Assembly: GCA_964371125.1 (NCBI GenBank)
Contig: CAYJMY010000275.1
Span: 1-5,241, forward strand
Origin: DUSC01 sp964371125
GTDB taxonomy: Bacteria; Pseudomonadota; Alphaproteobacteria; Rhizobiales; Rhizobiaceae
Length of the DNA: 5,241 nt
Direction: 5' to 3'
Shown in pieces: positions 1 through 5,241 of this stretch. The notes beneath the pieces are model-generated. The model searched no databases. It saw nothing but the letters and a program-made list of their open reading frames with translations, and was not told where the DNA came from. The first letter of the stretch is position 1. Each line of letters begins with the position of its first letter. The position numbers were made by a program, and so were the translations under genes.

Positions 1-248
1 AGAAGCCGAAGCTGGTCATCTTCGACGAGCCGACGCGCGGCGTCGACGTCGGCGCCATCGCCGAAATTCGCCAGATCATCCGCGACATCGCCGACAGCGG
101 GGCAGGGGTGATCCTGATCTCGTCCTACCTGCCGGAGATCCTCGACCTTTCCGACCGCATCCTCGTCGCCAAGAGCGGCACCATCGCGGCCGAGTTCTCG
201 CGCGCCGAGGCGACCGCCGAGCGCGTCCTCCACGCGGCGGTTCACTGA
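1..248 (+). CDS. Sugar-type ABC transporter ATP-binding protein, C-terminal end (partial)
   Basis: Only the last 81 codons are present; the reading frame begins at base 3 and ends with TGA at 246-248. The fragment opens inside the Walker B region (LVIFDEP) and continues with the D-loop block TRGVDVGA. This is the hallmark of the second nucleotide-binding domain of the duplicated sugar ATPases RbsA/MglA/XylG. The following SSYLPEILDLSDRI block matches the family's usual SS-x-(L/M)PE-(V/I)L-x-x-SDRI stretch, in which the classical H-loop histidine is absent, as is normal for this second domain. The tail (EFSRAEATAERVLHAAV) is also the usual end of this family. The protein would energise uptake of a monosaccharide or related solute on the cytoplasmic face of the membrane. 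The substrate cannot be told from this piece. It converges on the GntR-type gene and is unlikely to belong to the peptide-type operon further right. Confidence 0.9.
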   Translation, partial: KPKLVIFDEPTRGVDVGAIAEIRQIIRDIADSGAGVILISSYLPEILDLSDRILVAKSGTIAAEFSRAEATAERVLHAAVH

Positions 249-254
249 GGCAGA

Positions 255-275
255 CCGGCGCGTCGCCGCGCCCGG
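255..275. terminator. GC-rich hairpin between convergent genes, possible terminator
   Basis: Seven bases after the sugar ATPase stop codon, CCGGCGCG (255-262) can pair with CGCGCCCGG (267-275) around a TCGC loop, with one bulged C. The element sits in the 52-bp gap between two converging genes, where a bidirectional stop would be expected. No T-run follows on either strand, so it is not a canonical intrinsic terminator. In such GC-rich sequence a stem like this can also arise by chance. Confidence 0.35.
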
Positions 276-300
276 CTACGGAGCGGCAGTGAAGGCTCGA

Positions 301-1062
301 TCAGGATTCAGGAATACCGCCCAGTTCGAGCAGCCGGTCGCGATCGTCGACGTCGATGTTGATGTCGAAGACGACGCCGTCGGTGCGGTAGACGAGCTGC
401 GCCAGGCAGACGACTTCCTTGCGCGCGTTCTGGAAGATGCGGCGTACGCGCATCACCGGCTCGTGCACCTGGACGTCCAGTTCCGCGGCCTCCTGCGGCA
501 TGGCGGAGACGACCCTGAAGGTCTGGCGGACGTTAGCGAGCCCGACCTCCCGCGTGTCGTAGAGAAGCGTGCTGACCAATTCGGTCGCCCACAGCCGTTC
601 CGGGATCAGGGCGTGGACGCCGCTGTCGATCAGGTACTCGCCGACGATGAAGGGCCGGCCGTTCCGCGAGAAGACGCGCTTCATGTAGTGGTAGCGCCCG
701 AGCGGCCTGCCGTCCTCGGGCGAGATGCGCAGTTCGTCCTGCGCCGGCCGCGAGGCGAGGACGCGGAAGCTCAGGCCGGCGCTGCGATGCGAGGGCGAGC
801 GGGTGAGCAGATAGGGCACGGAGTCGGGAATCGCCGGCTTCGCCGTGACGAAGGTGCCGCGGCCGCGCTCGGCGCTGATCAGCCCTTCCTTCTCGAGGCC
901 GGCCAGCGCGTGGCGAACGGTCATGGGCGACACGCCGAACATCTCGACCAGGCGCTTCAGCGTCGGCAGCCTGTCGCCGACACTCCAGGTGCCGTCTGCG
1001 ATCTGCCGGCGGATGATCGCTGCGAGCTGGACGTAGTAGGGCGTCCCATCCTCGCGGAGCAT
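301..1062 (-). CDS. GntR-family (HutC/UTRA type) transcriptional regulator
   Basis: With the ATG start at 1062 the protein has 253 residues, the usual size for HutC-type GntR regulators. The N-terminal winged helix-turn-helix is clear: YYVQLAAIIRRQI (about 9-21), GDRLPTLKRLVEMFGVS (29-45), the recognition-helix region PMTVRHALAGLEKEGLI (46-62) and the wing ERGRGTFVT (65-73). Residues of about 90-245 look like a UTRA effector-binding domain (chorismate-lyase fold), including RYHYMKRVFSRNGRPFIVGEYLI and the late R(R/I)-type strands. Family knowledge: such proteins are usually repressors that leave DNA when a small molecule from the regulated pathway binds UTRA. The gene is divergent from the peptide-type ABC operon, which suggests that it controls that operon and itself. 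The stop (TGA) is at 301-303. Start choice is uncertain: an in-frame TTG at 1089 has a GGGAGAGG sequence 10 nt upstream, while the ATG at 1062 has only weak AGAAG. The open frame continues to an ATG at 1203, but that start lacks a ribosome site and lies in the promoter region. Confidence 0.88.
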   Translation of the reverse strand: MLREDGTPYYVQLAAIIRRQIADGTWSVGDRLPTLKRLVEMFGVSPMTVRHALAGLEKEGLISAERGRGTFVTAKPAIPDSVPYLLTRSPSHRSAGLSFRVLASRPAQDELRISPEDGRPLGRYHYMKRVFSRNGRPFIVGEYLIDSGVHALIPERLWATELVSTLLYDTREVGLANVRQTFRVVSAMPQEAAELDVQVHEPVMRVRRIFQNARKEVVCLAQLVYRTDGVVFDINIDVDDRDRLLELGGIPES

Positions 1063-1099
1063 CTGCTTCTGTGCGGCGGCAATCGACAAGGGCAGGCAT

Positions 1100-1107
1100 C
1101 CTCTCCC
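1100..1107 (-). promoter_or_regulatory. Candidate ribosome binding site for a TTG start of the GntR regulator
   Basis: On the minus strand this reads GGGAGAGG, 10 nt before an in-frame TTG (1087-1089) and 4 nt before an in-frame CTG (1093-1095). If used, the regulator gains 9 residues (or 11) ahead of the ATG at 1062. It is the only convincing purine-rich site upstream of the conserved domain. The ATG inside this stretch is out of frame. Confidence 0.45.
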
Positions 1108-1149
1108 GGGCAGTCCATCCGCCTTCGTATTGCATGCCCGACCGGGCAG

Positions 1150-1192
1150 ACAATGGCGAAAAGATTGTGTTGGACGGCAAAAATGCCATTGT
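1150..1192. repeat. Widely spaced inverted repeat ACAATGGC ... GCCATTGT
   Basis: ACAATGGC at 1150-1157 is the perfect reverse complement of GCCATTGT at 1185-1192. The arms are 8 bp and 27 bp apart, with centres 35 bp (about 3.3 helical turns) apart. The pair lies between the regulator gene and the core promoter of the transporter operon. It could be two half-sites for a regulator or a loop in the regulator's leader; function is inferred only. Confidence 0.35.
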
Positions 1193-1196
1193 AACC

Positions 1197-1225
1197 ATAA
1201 CATAATAGTGCTAATGTGCTATAAT
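1197..1225 (+). promoter_or_regulatory. Sigma-70-like promoter of the ABC transporter operon
   Basis: A perfect TATAAT -10 box lies at 1220-1225, preceded by a 17-bp spacer and ATAACA at 1197-1202, which matches 4 of 6 positions of TTGACA including the terminal ACA. The predicted transcription start is about 1231-1233, giving a leader of roughly 86 nt before the binding-protein ATG at 1318. The element is in the AT-rich part of the divergent intergenic region, where an operon promoter is expected. Two GTGCTA repeats fall in the spacer and a palindrome starts at about +1, so regulation by steric block is plausible. Confidence 0.65.
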
Positions 1226-1229
1226 TAAA
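1202..1229 (-). promoter_or_regulatory. Possible promoter of the GntR regulator
   Basis: Reading leftwards, TATTAT (1207-1202) could act as a -10 box with TTTAAT (1229-1224) as a weak -35 box (3 of 6 matches) and a 16-bp spacer. A second possible -10, TACAAT, lies at 1193-1188 but has no decent -35. Either would overlap the rightward promoter, so one bound regulator could silence both directions. The assignment is weak because AT-rich DNA gives such matches easily. Confidence 0.25.
1208..1221. repeat. Direct repeat GTGCTA-AT-GTGCTA in the promoter spacer
   Basis: GTGCTA occurs at 1208-1213 and again at 1216-1221, with an 8-bp period. The second copy overlaps the first two bases of the TATAAT box. 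Direct repeats here could be binding half-sites for an activator or repressor, or chance. The sequence alone does not decide. Confidence 0.35.
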
Positions 1230-1232
1230 TCA

Positions 1233-1253
1233 CAATCGAAAAGGCTTCGATTG
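1233..1253. promoter_or_regulatory. 21-bp palindrome at the transcription start: candidate operator
   Basis: CAATCGAA (1233-1240) and TTCGATTG (1246-1253) are perfect 8-bp inverted arms around a 5-bp centre (AAGGC). The palindrome begins 7 bp after the -10 box, so it would cover about +1 to +21, a classic position for a repressor site. Dimeric GntR regulators bind short dyads of about this size, so the divergent GntR/UTRA protein is the natural candidate ligand. In RNA the same sequence would form an 8-bp hairpin at the very 5' end of the transcript, which could instead affect stability. Confidence 0.55.
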
Positions 1254-1271
1254 GGGACGATGGTTTATTGT

Positions 1272-1293
1272 GGGCGCCGCCAGCCGGCGCGCC
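1272..1293 (+). other. GC-rich leader hairpin upstream of the binding-protein gene
   Basis: GCGCCG (1274-1279) pairs perfectly with CGGCGC (1285-1290) around CCAGC. Two further G-C pairs (1272-1273 with 1292-1293) extend the stem across one bulged G at 1291. It would lie in the 5' leader, 12 nt before the GGGAGGG ribosome site. It may stabilise the mRNA, separating a highly expressed binding protein from the rest, or may be a by-product of GC-rich sequence. It resembles no riboswitch class known to me. Confidence 0.35.
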
Positions 1294-1305
1294 CGATACC
1301 AGGCT

Positions 1306-1312
1306 GGGAGGG
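1306..1312 (+). promoter_or_regulatory. Strong ribosome binding site of the binding-protein gene
   Basis: GGGAGGG lies 5 nt before the ATG at 1318. It decides the start in favour of this ATG over the in-frame GTG at 1270, which has no comparable site and would place 16 charged residues ahead of an otherwise perfect signal peptide. Confidence 0.75.
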
Positions 1313-1317
1313 CCGAG

Positions 1318-2832
1318 ATGAAGACGTTGATCGCTGCATCAGCAGCTTTGATGGCATTGGCGCTCGGACTTGCCGGAAGTCCGGCATGTGCCGAGGGAAG
1401 CGGCACGTTCAAGTACGCCGAGCAGGTGAAGCTCATCACCATGGATCCGCAGCAGCAGAGCGGCAGCGGCGTTCCCTATCTGCGGCCCGTCTACGAATCG
1501 CTGTTCGAGAAGGCGCCCGACGGCTCGACCCAGCCGCTGCTCGCCACCGGCTACAAGGTCGATGGACTCGACGTGACGATTACGCTGCGCCAGGGCGTCA
1601 GCTTTTCGAACGGCGAGGCCTTCAATGCCGAAGTGGCCGCCGCCAACGTCAACCGCGGCGTCAAGCTCGCCATCATCGAGGGCCTGAAAACGGTCGCCAG
1701 CGCCGAGGCGGTCGACGAGTTCACACTCAGTATCAAGCTGAAGGAGTTCGATCCGGCGATCATTTCCAGCCTGTGCTACACTGGCGGCATGATGCTCGCG
1801 CCTGCGGCGATGGCCGATCCGGCGCTCGACCGCAATCCGATCGGCACCGGGCCCTACATCTACAAGAAGGACGAGTCGCGCGAGGGCGAGGTGCGAGTCT
1901 ACGTGCCGAACCCGACCTACTGGGACAAGGACAAGATCGGGCTGGCCCGCTACGAGGTATGGGAGATTCCGGACGACACCGCGCGCCTCAACGCCTTGAA
2001 GACGGGTCAGATCGACGCCGGCAACTGGCTGTCGAATCCGCAGGCGGCGATCATCGACAAGACCCCGGACCTGAAGCTCATCCGCAACACCGGCGGCCTC
2101 AACTACCACGTCATCATCTCGGACCGCGAAGGCACCGTCATTCCCGCCTTCGCCGATCCGCTGGTGCGCAAGGCGATGGCGTTCGCCATCGACCGCGAGG
2201 GCTTCAACAAGGCGATCCAGTTCGGCCTCGCCGACAAGTCGTTCCAGCCCTATGCCAAGGGCGACTGGGCCTACGACCCGGCGCTCGAGGGCGTCTACGA
2301 CTACAATGTCGAGAAGGCTCGCGAGCTGATGGCGCAGTCGAAGTTCCCCGACGGGTTCACCTTCGACATGCCGTCCATCCCGATATACCAGTCGCGCCTC
2401 GAGGCGCTGGCCGGCTTCTTCAAGGAGATCGGCATCACGATGAACATCGTTCCGCAGGAGCCGGGAACGCTCGCCCGCGTCAGCCGCACGACCAGTTTCC
2501 CGGCGACGAACCTCGTCTGGAACACGATCACCGATCCGAAGTTCCTGGCACTCCGCTACATCTACGAGGACGCTGCCTACAATCCCTTCAAGACCAAGCC
2601 CAGCGAGACCTTGCTGGCGCTCGCCAAGGAAGGGCTCATGTCGGTCGAGACCGAGGTGCGCGCGCCGGTCTACAAGAAGATGGCGGCGCAGCTCGCCGAA
2701 GAGGCGTTCCTGATCTTCGTCACCAACGCGCCGATCCTGATCGGTGTCAGCGAGAAGACCGCCGGCAATCCGACGGTCGTCTATCGCTACGGCGAGGATT
2801 CGATCAATCTCAGGGGCCTCAAGGCCAACTGA
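1318..2832 (+). CDS. ABC transporter substrate-binding protein, family 5 (peptide/opine/nickel class)
   Basis: The protein has 504 residues, typical of family-5 binding proteins such as DppA and OppA. Residues 1-25 form a Sec signal peptide: MK, a hydrophobic stretch LIAASAALMALALGLAG, then SPACA with predicted cleavage before E26. Cys24 is not in a good lipobox, so a soluble periplasmic protein is more likely than a lipoprotein. Family landmarks are visible: LRPVYESLFEKAPDG (55-69), the strand-turn block ITLRQGVSFSNGEAFNAE (88-105), NPIGTGPYIYKK (173-184), and VRKAMAFAIDREGFNKAI (283-300) in the second lobe. Its job is to bind a solute outside the inner membrane and hand it to the two permeases encoded directly downstream. 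The ligand is not readable; relatives bind peptides, opines, glutathione, nickel chelates or sugars. It is the first gene of the operon, behind a good promoter and GGGAGGG, which fits the high expression binding proteins need. Confidence 0.93.
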   Translation: MKTLIAASAALMALALGLAGSPACAEGSGTFKYAEQVKLITMDPQQQSGSGVPYLRPVYESLFEKAPDGSTQPLLATGYKVDGLDVTITLRQGVSFSNGEAFNAEVAAANVNRGVKLAIIEGLKTVASAEAVDEFTLSIKLKEFDPAIISSLCYTGGMMLAPAAMADPALDRNPIGTGPYIYKKDESREGEVRVYVPNPTYWDKDKIGLARYEVWEIPDDTARLNALKTGQIDAGNWLSNPQAAIIDKTPDLKLIRNTGGLNYHVIISDREGTVIPAFADPLVRKAMAFAIDREGFNKAIQFGLADKSFQPYAKGDWAYDPALEGVYDYNVEKARELMAQSKFPDGFTFDMPSIPIYQSRLEALAGFFKEIGITMNIVPQEPGTLARVSRTTSFPATNLVWNTITDPKFLALRYIYEDAAYNPFKTKPSETLLALAKEGLMSVETEVRAPVYKKMAAQLAEEAFLIFVTNAPILIGVSEKTAGNPTVVYRYGEDSINLRGLKAN

Positions 2833-2843
2833 ATCGAGGCTCC

Positions 2844-3788
2844 GTGCTTAGGCTCGTTTTCCAGCGGCTGCTCGCGCTGGCGCCGCTCTTGTTCATCGTG
2901 TCGGTGCTGACGTTCTCGTTCACGTCTCTGCTGCCCAGCGACCCGGTCGACCTGATCATCGGCGACACCGGGACGCAGGAGCAGCACGAGATGGTGCGCG
3001 AGCGGCTGGGGCTGAACCAGCCGATCGTGGTGCGCTATTTCCAGTGGCTGGGACGGGCTGTGCAGGGCGACCTCGGAACCTCCTTCTTCAACAGCGTCAG
3101 CGTCACGGGAGCCGTCATGCAGCGGCTTCCGGTCACGCTCTCGCTGACCCTGGTTTCGGCGCTGATCGCAATTATCGTCGGCGTCGCGGCCGGCGTCGCC
3201 GCGGCGCTGCGCCCGCGTTCCTGGGTCGACCGGGCGGCCACCGTCGGCGCCACGATCGGCCAGGCGATCCCGAACTTCTGGTTCGGCCTCCTTCTGGTCG
3301 CGATCTTCGCGGTGAACCTGCGCTGGTTCCCGGCCACCGGTTTCACGCCGATTTCGGCATCGCCCTGGGACTGGCTGCGCAGCGTGACGCTGCCGGCGCT
3401 GGCACTCGGGCTCTCCTCCAGCGCCGCCATCGCCAGGCAGGTCCGCTCGGCGATGGTCGGCGTCCTGCAGCAGGATTACATCCGCGCCGCGCGCGCTCAG
3501 GGCCTGTCGCAACGCCGCGTCATCCTCCGCCATGCGCTGACCAATGCGATGGTCCCCGTGGTCGCCGTGCTGTCGTTCCAGATCACCGGCCTCCTCGGCG
3601 GGGCGCTGATCGTCGAGCAGGTGTTCTCCATCAACGGCCTCGGCACGCTCGCCATCGGTGCCGTCCGCCAGCAGGACATTCCCATGATCCAGGGACTCGT
3701 GCTCGTCATGGTCGCGCTCGTCGTCGCCGTCCAACTCGCCACGGACGTGATCTACGGCCTGCTCAATCCGAAGGCGCGGCCGTCATGA
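2844..3788 (+). CDS. ABC transporter permease, DppB/OppB type
   Basis: The GTG start at 2844 lies 11 bp after the binding-protein stop, with a GAGG 4 nt upstream (2836-2839). It gives a 314-residue protein beginning (V/M)LRLVFQRLLALAPLLFIV, the standard opening of DppB-type permeases. The same frame is open much further upstream, but that part only mirrors the binding-protein gene. Six membrane spans are expected, at about 9-30, 98-122, 139-160, 181-199, 236-258 and 285-305. Family motifs include PSDPVDLIIG (31-40), ERLGLNQP (53-60), QGDLGTSFF (74-82) and the cytoplasmic coupling (EAA) loop DYIRAARAQGLSQRRVILRHALTNA (211-235), which docks on the ATPase. The C-terminal VEQVFSINGLGTL (258-269) is also characteristic. 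It forms half of the membrane channel; the other half is the permease domain of the next gene. TGA at 3786-3788 overlaps the next start codon as ATGA, indicating translational coupling. Confidence 0.92.
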   Translation: MLRLVFQRLLALAPLLFIVSVLTFSFTSLLPSDPVDLIIGDTGTQEQHEMVRERLGLNQPIVVRYFQWLGRAVQGDLGTSFFNSVSVTGAVMQRLPVTLSLTLVSALIAIIVGVAAGVAAALRPRSWVDRAATVGATIGQAIPNFWFGLLLVAIFAVNLRWFPATGFTPISASPWDWLRSVTLPALALGLSSSAAIARQVRSAMVGVLQQDYIRAARAQGLSQRRVILRHALTNAMVPVVAVLSFQITGLLGGALIVEQVFSINGLGTLAIGAVRQQDIPMIQGLVLVMVALVVAVQLATDVIYGLLNPKARPS

Positions 3789-5241
3789 CGATTCCATCCG
3801 CCGATAGCGCCGCCGCGCCGCCACGCCGCCGCCTTTGGGCCGGGGGGGCATCCGCCATCGTCGCGGTCGCCGCCGGCGTACTCGTCCTGCTCGCCTTGCT
3901 CGCGCTCCTCGCCGACGTGATCACGCCTTACGATCCGCTGAAGCAGAATCTGATCGAGGCCCTGCAGTGGCCGTCGTCCAGCCACTGGCTCGGCACCGAC
4001 GACCTGGGACGCGACGTCTTCTCCAGGCTGATCTACGGCTGCCGCATCGCGGTGATCGCCGCCGCCGAAGCGACCACGATCGCGGTGGTGATCGGCGTGC
4101 CGATCGGCCTGTTCATCGGCTATCGCGGCGGCTGGTGGGACTGGGTGGTGATGCGCGTCGTCGAGGCGGTCGTCTCCATCCCCGGCATCATGGTGGCGAT
4201 CGTCATCCTGGCGCTGCTCGGCACGGGCCTCCACAGGGCGATGATCGCGCTGGGCATCCTGTTCTCGACCTCCTTCCTGCGGCTCGCCCGCGGCGTTGTC
4301 CTGGCCGAGCGCGAGGAGGTCTATGTTCGCTCCGCGCGCGTCGTCGGCGCCTCCGACAGCCGCATCCTCCTGCGGCACATCTTCCCCAACATCGCGCCGC
4401 CGCTGATCGTCCAGGTGACGCTGACGGTCGGCGCCGTGCTGCTTGCCGAGGCCGGCCTGAGCTTCATCGGCCTCGGCGTGCAGCCGCCCGATGCGAGCTG
4501 GGGCACGATGCTGAGCACGGCCGCGGCCTTCATGGACCTGCACTGGTTCCTCGCCATCCCGCCCGGCATCGCCATCATCGTCACCGTGCTGTCGGTCAAC
4601 CTGATCGGCGACGTCATCCGCGATTCGATCGGACGCGGCATCGCAGTCGGGGTGAGGCCCGGGACGCCCGCGGCGCGCTTCGAAAGCGCCACCCTTCCCG
4701 CAGCAGCCGCCGGGCCGGTCGGCAAGGCCATCGACAATCCCATGCTGCGAGTCGAGGGCCTGCAGGTGATGGTCGCCGCGCGCGACGGCGGCGAACTCCC
4801 CGTCATCACCGACCTCTCGCTCGCCATCGCCAAGGGCGAGACGCTGGGACTGGTCGGCGAATCCGGCAGCGGCAAGACGCTGACGGGCCTGGCGATCCTC
4901 GGCCTGATGGGCGCCACCGTGCGCACCACCCACGGCTCGATCACGCTCAACGGCCGGGAGCTCCGTTCGCTCTCTGCGGGCCAGATGGAGGCGGTGCGCG
5001 GCAACGAGGTCGCCATGGTCTTCCAGGATCCGACGACCAGCCTCAACCCCGCATTCACCGTCGGCGCCCAGATCGCCGAGGTGTTGCGAGCCAAGAAGGG
5101 AATGGGCCGGAAGGAAGCCTGGGAGCGTGTCGTCGAACTGATCAACCGCGTCGGCATTCCCCGTCCGGAAGAGCGCGCGCGCGCCTATCCGCACGAGCTT
5201 TCGGGCGGCATGGCGCAGCGCATCGCCATCGCCCGGGCGCT
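3785..5241 (+). CDS. Fused ABC permease (DppC type) and ATP-binding protein (DppD/OppD type), 3' end missing
   Basis: One uninterrupted frame of 485 visible codons runs from ATG 3785 off the window end. Residues 1-285 are a DppC-type permease: first membrane span about 20-44, HWLGTDDLGRDVFSRLIYG (67-85), further spans, coupling loop EEVYVRSARVVGASDSRILLRHIFPN (about 177-202) and SFIGLGVQPPDASWGTM (226-242). An Ala/Pro/Gly-rich linker of about 30 residues (290-319) leads to an ATPase starting MLRVEGLQV at 320. The ATPase has Walker A GESGSGKT (358-365), Q-loop VFQDPTTSLNP with Gln414, and the signature LSGGMAQR (472-479). Walker B lies past the window. In most Dpp/Opp systems these are two genes; here no stop codon separates them. 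Fused permease/ATP-binding proteins of this class exist in databases, so the arrangement is uncommon but not unheard of. Expected full length is about 600-650 residues. A separate DppF/OppF-like ATPase probably follows. The ribosome site is weak (GAAGG, 10 nt upstream), so ATGA coupling to the DppB-type gene is likely. Confidence 0.93.
   Translation, partial: MTIPSADSAAAPPRRRLWAGGASAIVAVAAGVLVLLALLALLADVITPYDPLKQNLIEALQWPSSSHWLGTDDLGRDVFSRLIYGCRIAVIAAAEATTIAVVIGVPIGLFIGYRGGWWDWVVMRVVEAVVSIPGIMVAIVILALLGTGLHRAMIALGILFSTSFLRLARGVVLAEREEVYVRSARVVGASDSRILLRHIFPNIAPPLIVQVTLTVGAVLLAEAGLSFIGLGVQPPDASWGTMLSTAAAFMDLHWFLAIPPGIAIIVTVLSVNLIGDVIRDSIGRGIAVGVRPGTPAARFESATLPAAAAGPVGKAIDNPMLRVEGLQVMVAARDGGELPVITDLSLAIAKGETLGLVGESGSGKTLTGLAILGLMGATVRTTHGSITLNGRELRSLSAGQMEAVRGNEVAMVFQDPTTSLNPAFTVGAQIAEVLRAKKGMGRKEAWERVVELINRVGIPRPEERARAYPHELSGGMAQRIAIARA

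Noticed and set aside
289..1194. A 301-codon open frame on the plus strand opposite the regulator gene
   Set aside because: Its product is rich in Arg, Asp, Gly and Gln without any recognisable domain, as expected for the antisense of a GC-rich gene. The minus-strand frame has a clear GntR/UTRA protein.
1063..1203. N-terminal extension of the regulator to the ATG at 1203 (300 residues)
   Set aside because: The extra residues are Cys/Trp/Arg-rich and unlike GntR N-termini. The ATG has no ribosome site and lies inside the AT-rich promoter region.
1163..1237. GATTGTG (1163-1169) and CACAATC (1231-1237) as a long-distance inverted repeat
   Set aside because: Only 7 bp with a 61-bp gap in AT-rich sequence, and the second arm overlaps a better palindrome; treated as likely chance beyond the shared hexamer noted elsewhere.
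1251..2843. Upstream extension of the DppB-type permease frame to give an 845-residue protein
   Set aside because: Before the GTG at 2844 the frame only runs out of phase through the binding-protein gene, giving low-complexity Arg/Gly/Asp-rich sequence. The permease family starts exactly at the GTG.
4640..4741. Possible hidden gene boundary between the permease and the ATPase
   Set aside because: No in-frame stop is present, no strong ribosome site precedes the ATG at 4742, and the linker codes for a plausible Ala/Pro/Gly-rich tether, so a true fusion is the simpler reading.
3752..5194. A 480-codon minus-strand open frame opposite the permease-ATPase gene
   Set aside because: The product is repetitive Asp/Arg/Gln/His-rich sequence typical of antisense frames in GC-rich DNA. 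The plus strand carries conserved ABC transporter motifs throughout.

Overview
The window is GC-rich throughout its coding parts. Its codon use (GGC, GCC, CTG, ATC, GTC), gene architecture and protein sequences suggest an alphaproteobacterium, probably of the Hyphomicrobiales (Mesorhizobium-like). That placement is inferred from style and family resemblance, not from a search.

Layout. Bases 1-248 hold the 3' end of a sugar-type ABC transporter ATPase (RbsA/MglA style) that belongs to the upstream neighbourhood. A 52-bp gap with a GC-rich hairpin separates it from a convergent gene at 301-1062 (minus), a GntR-family repressor of the HutC/UTRA type. A divergent, AT-rich control region of about 255 bp follows. 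It contains a very good sigma-70-like promoter pointing right (TATAAT with a 17-bp spacer), a 21-bp palindrome that begins at about the predicted transcription start, further inverted and direct repeats, and a GC-rich leader hairpin. To its right is a peptide-class (Opp/Dpp) ABC importer operon on the plus strand: a secreted family-5 solute-binding protein (1318-2832), a DppB-type permease (2844-3788, GTG start) and, overlapping it by ATGA, a single reading frame that fuses a DppC-type permease to a DppD/OppD-type ATPase (3785 to beyond the window end).

Working together. The binding protein captures a ligand in the periplasm and delivers it to the DppB/DppC membrane pair. The fused ATPase, probably with a second ATPase encoded just past the window, powers import. 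The divergent GntR/UTRA protein is the obvious candidate regulator, releasing its operator when the transported compound or a product of it binds the UTRA domain. The ligand cannot be read from the sequence: family-5 binding proteins take peptides, but also opines, glutathione, nickel chelates, sugars and other solutes.

No RNA genes, insertion sequences, CRISPR arrays or phage genes were seen. This is a standard catabolic-uptake locus. The points that deserve a second look are the permease-ATPase fusion and the compact operator/promoter region.
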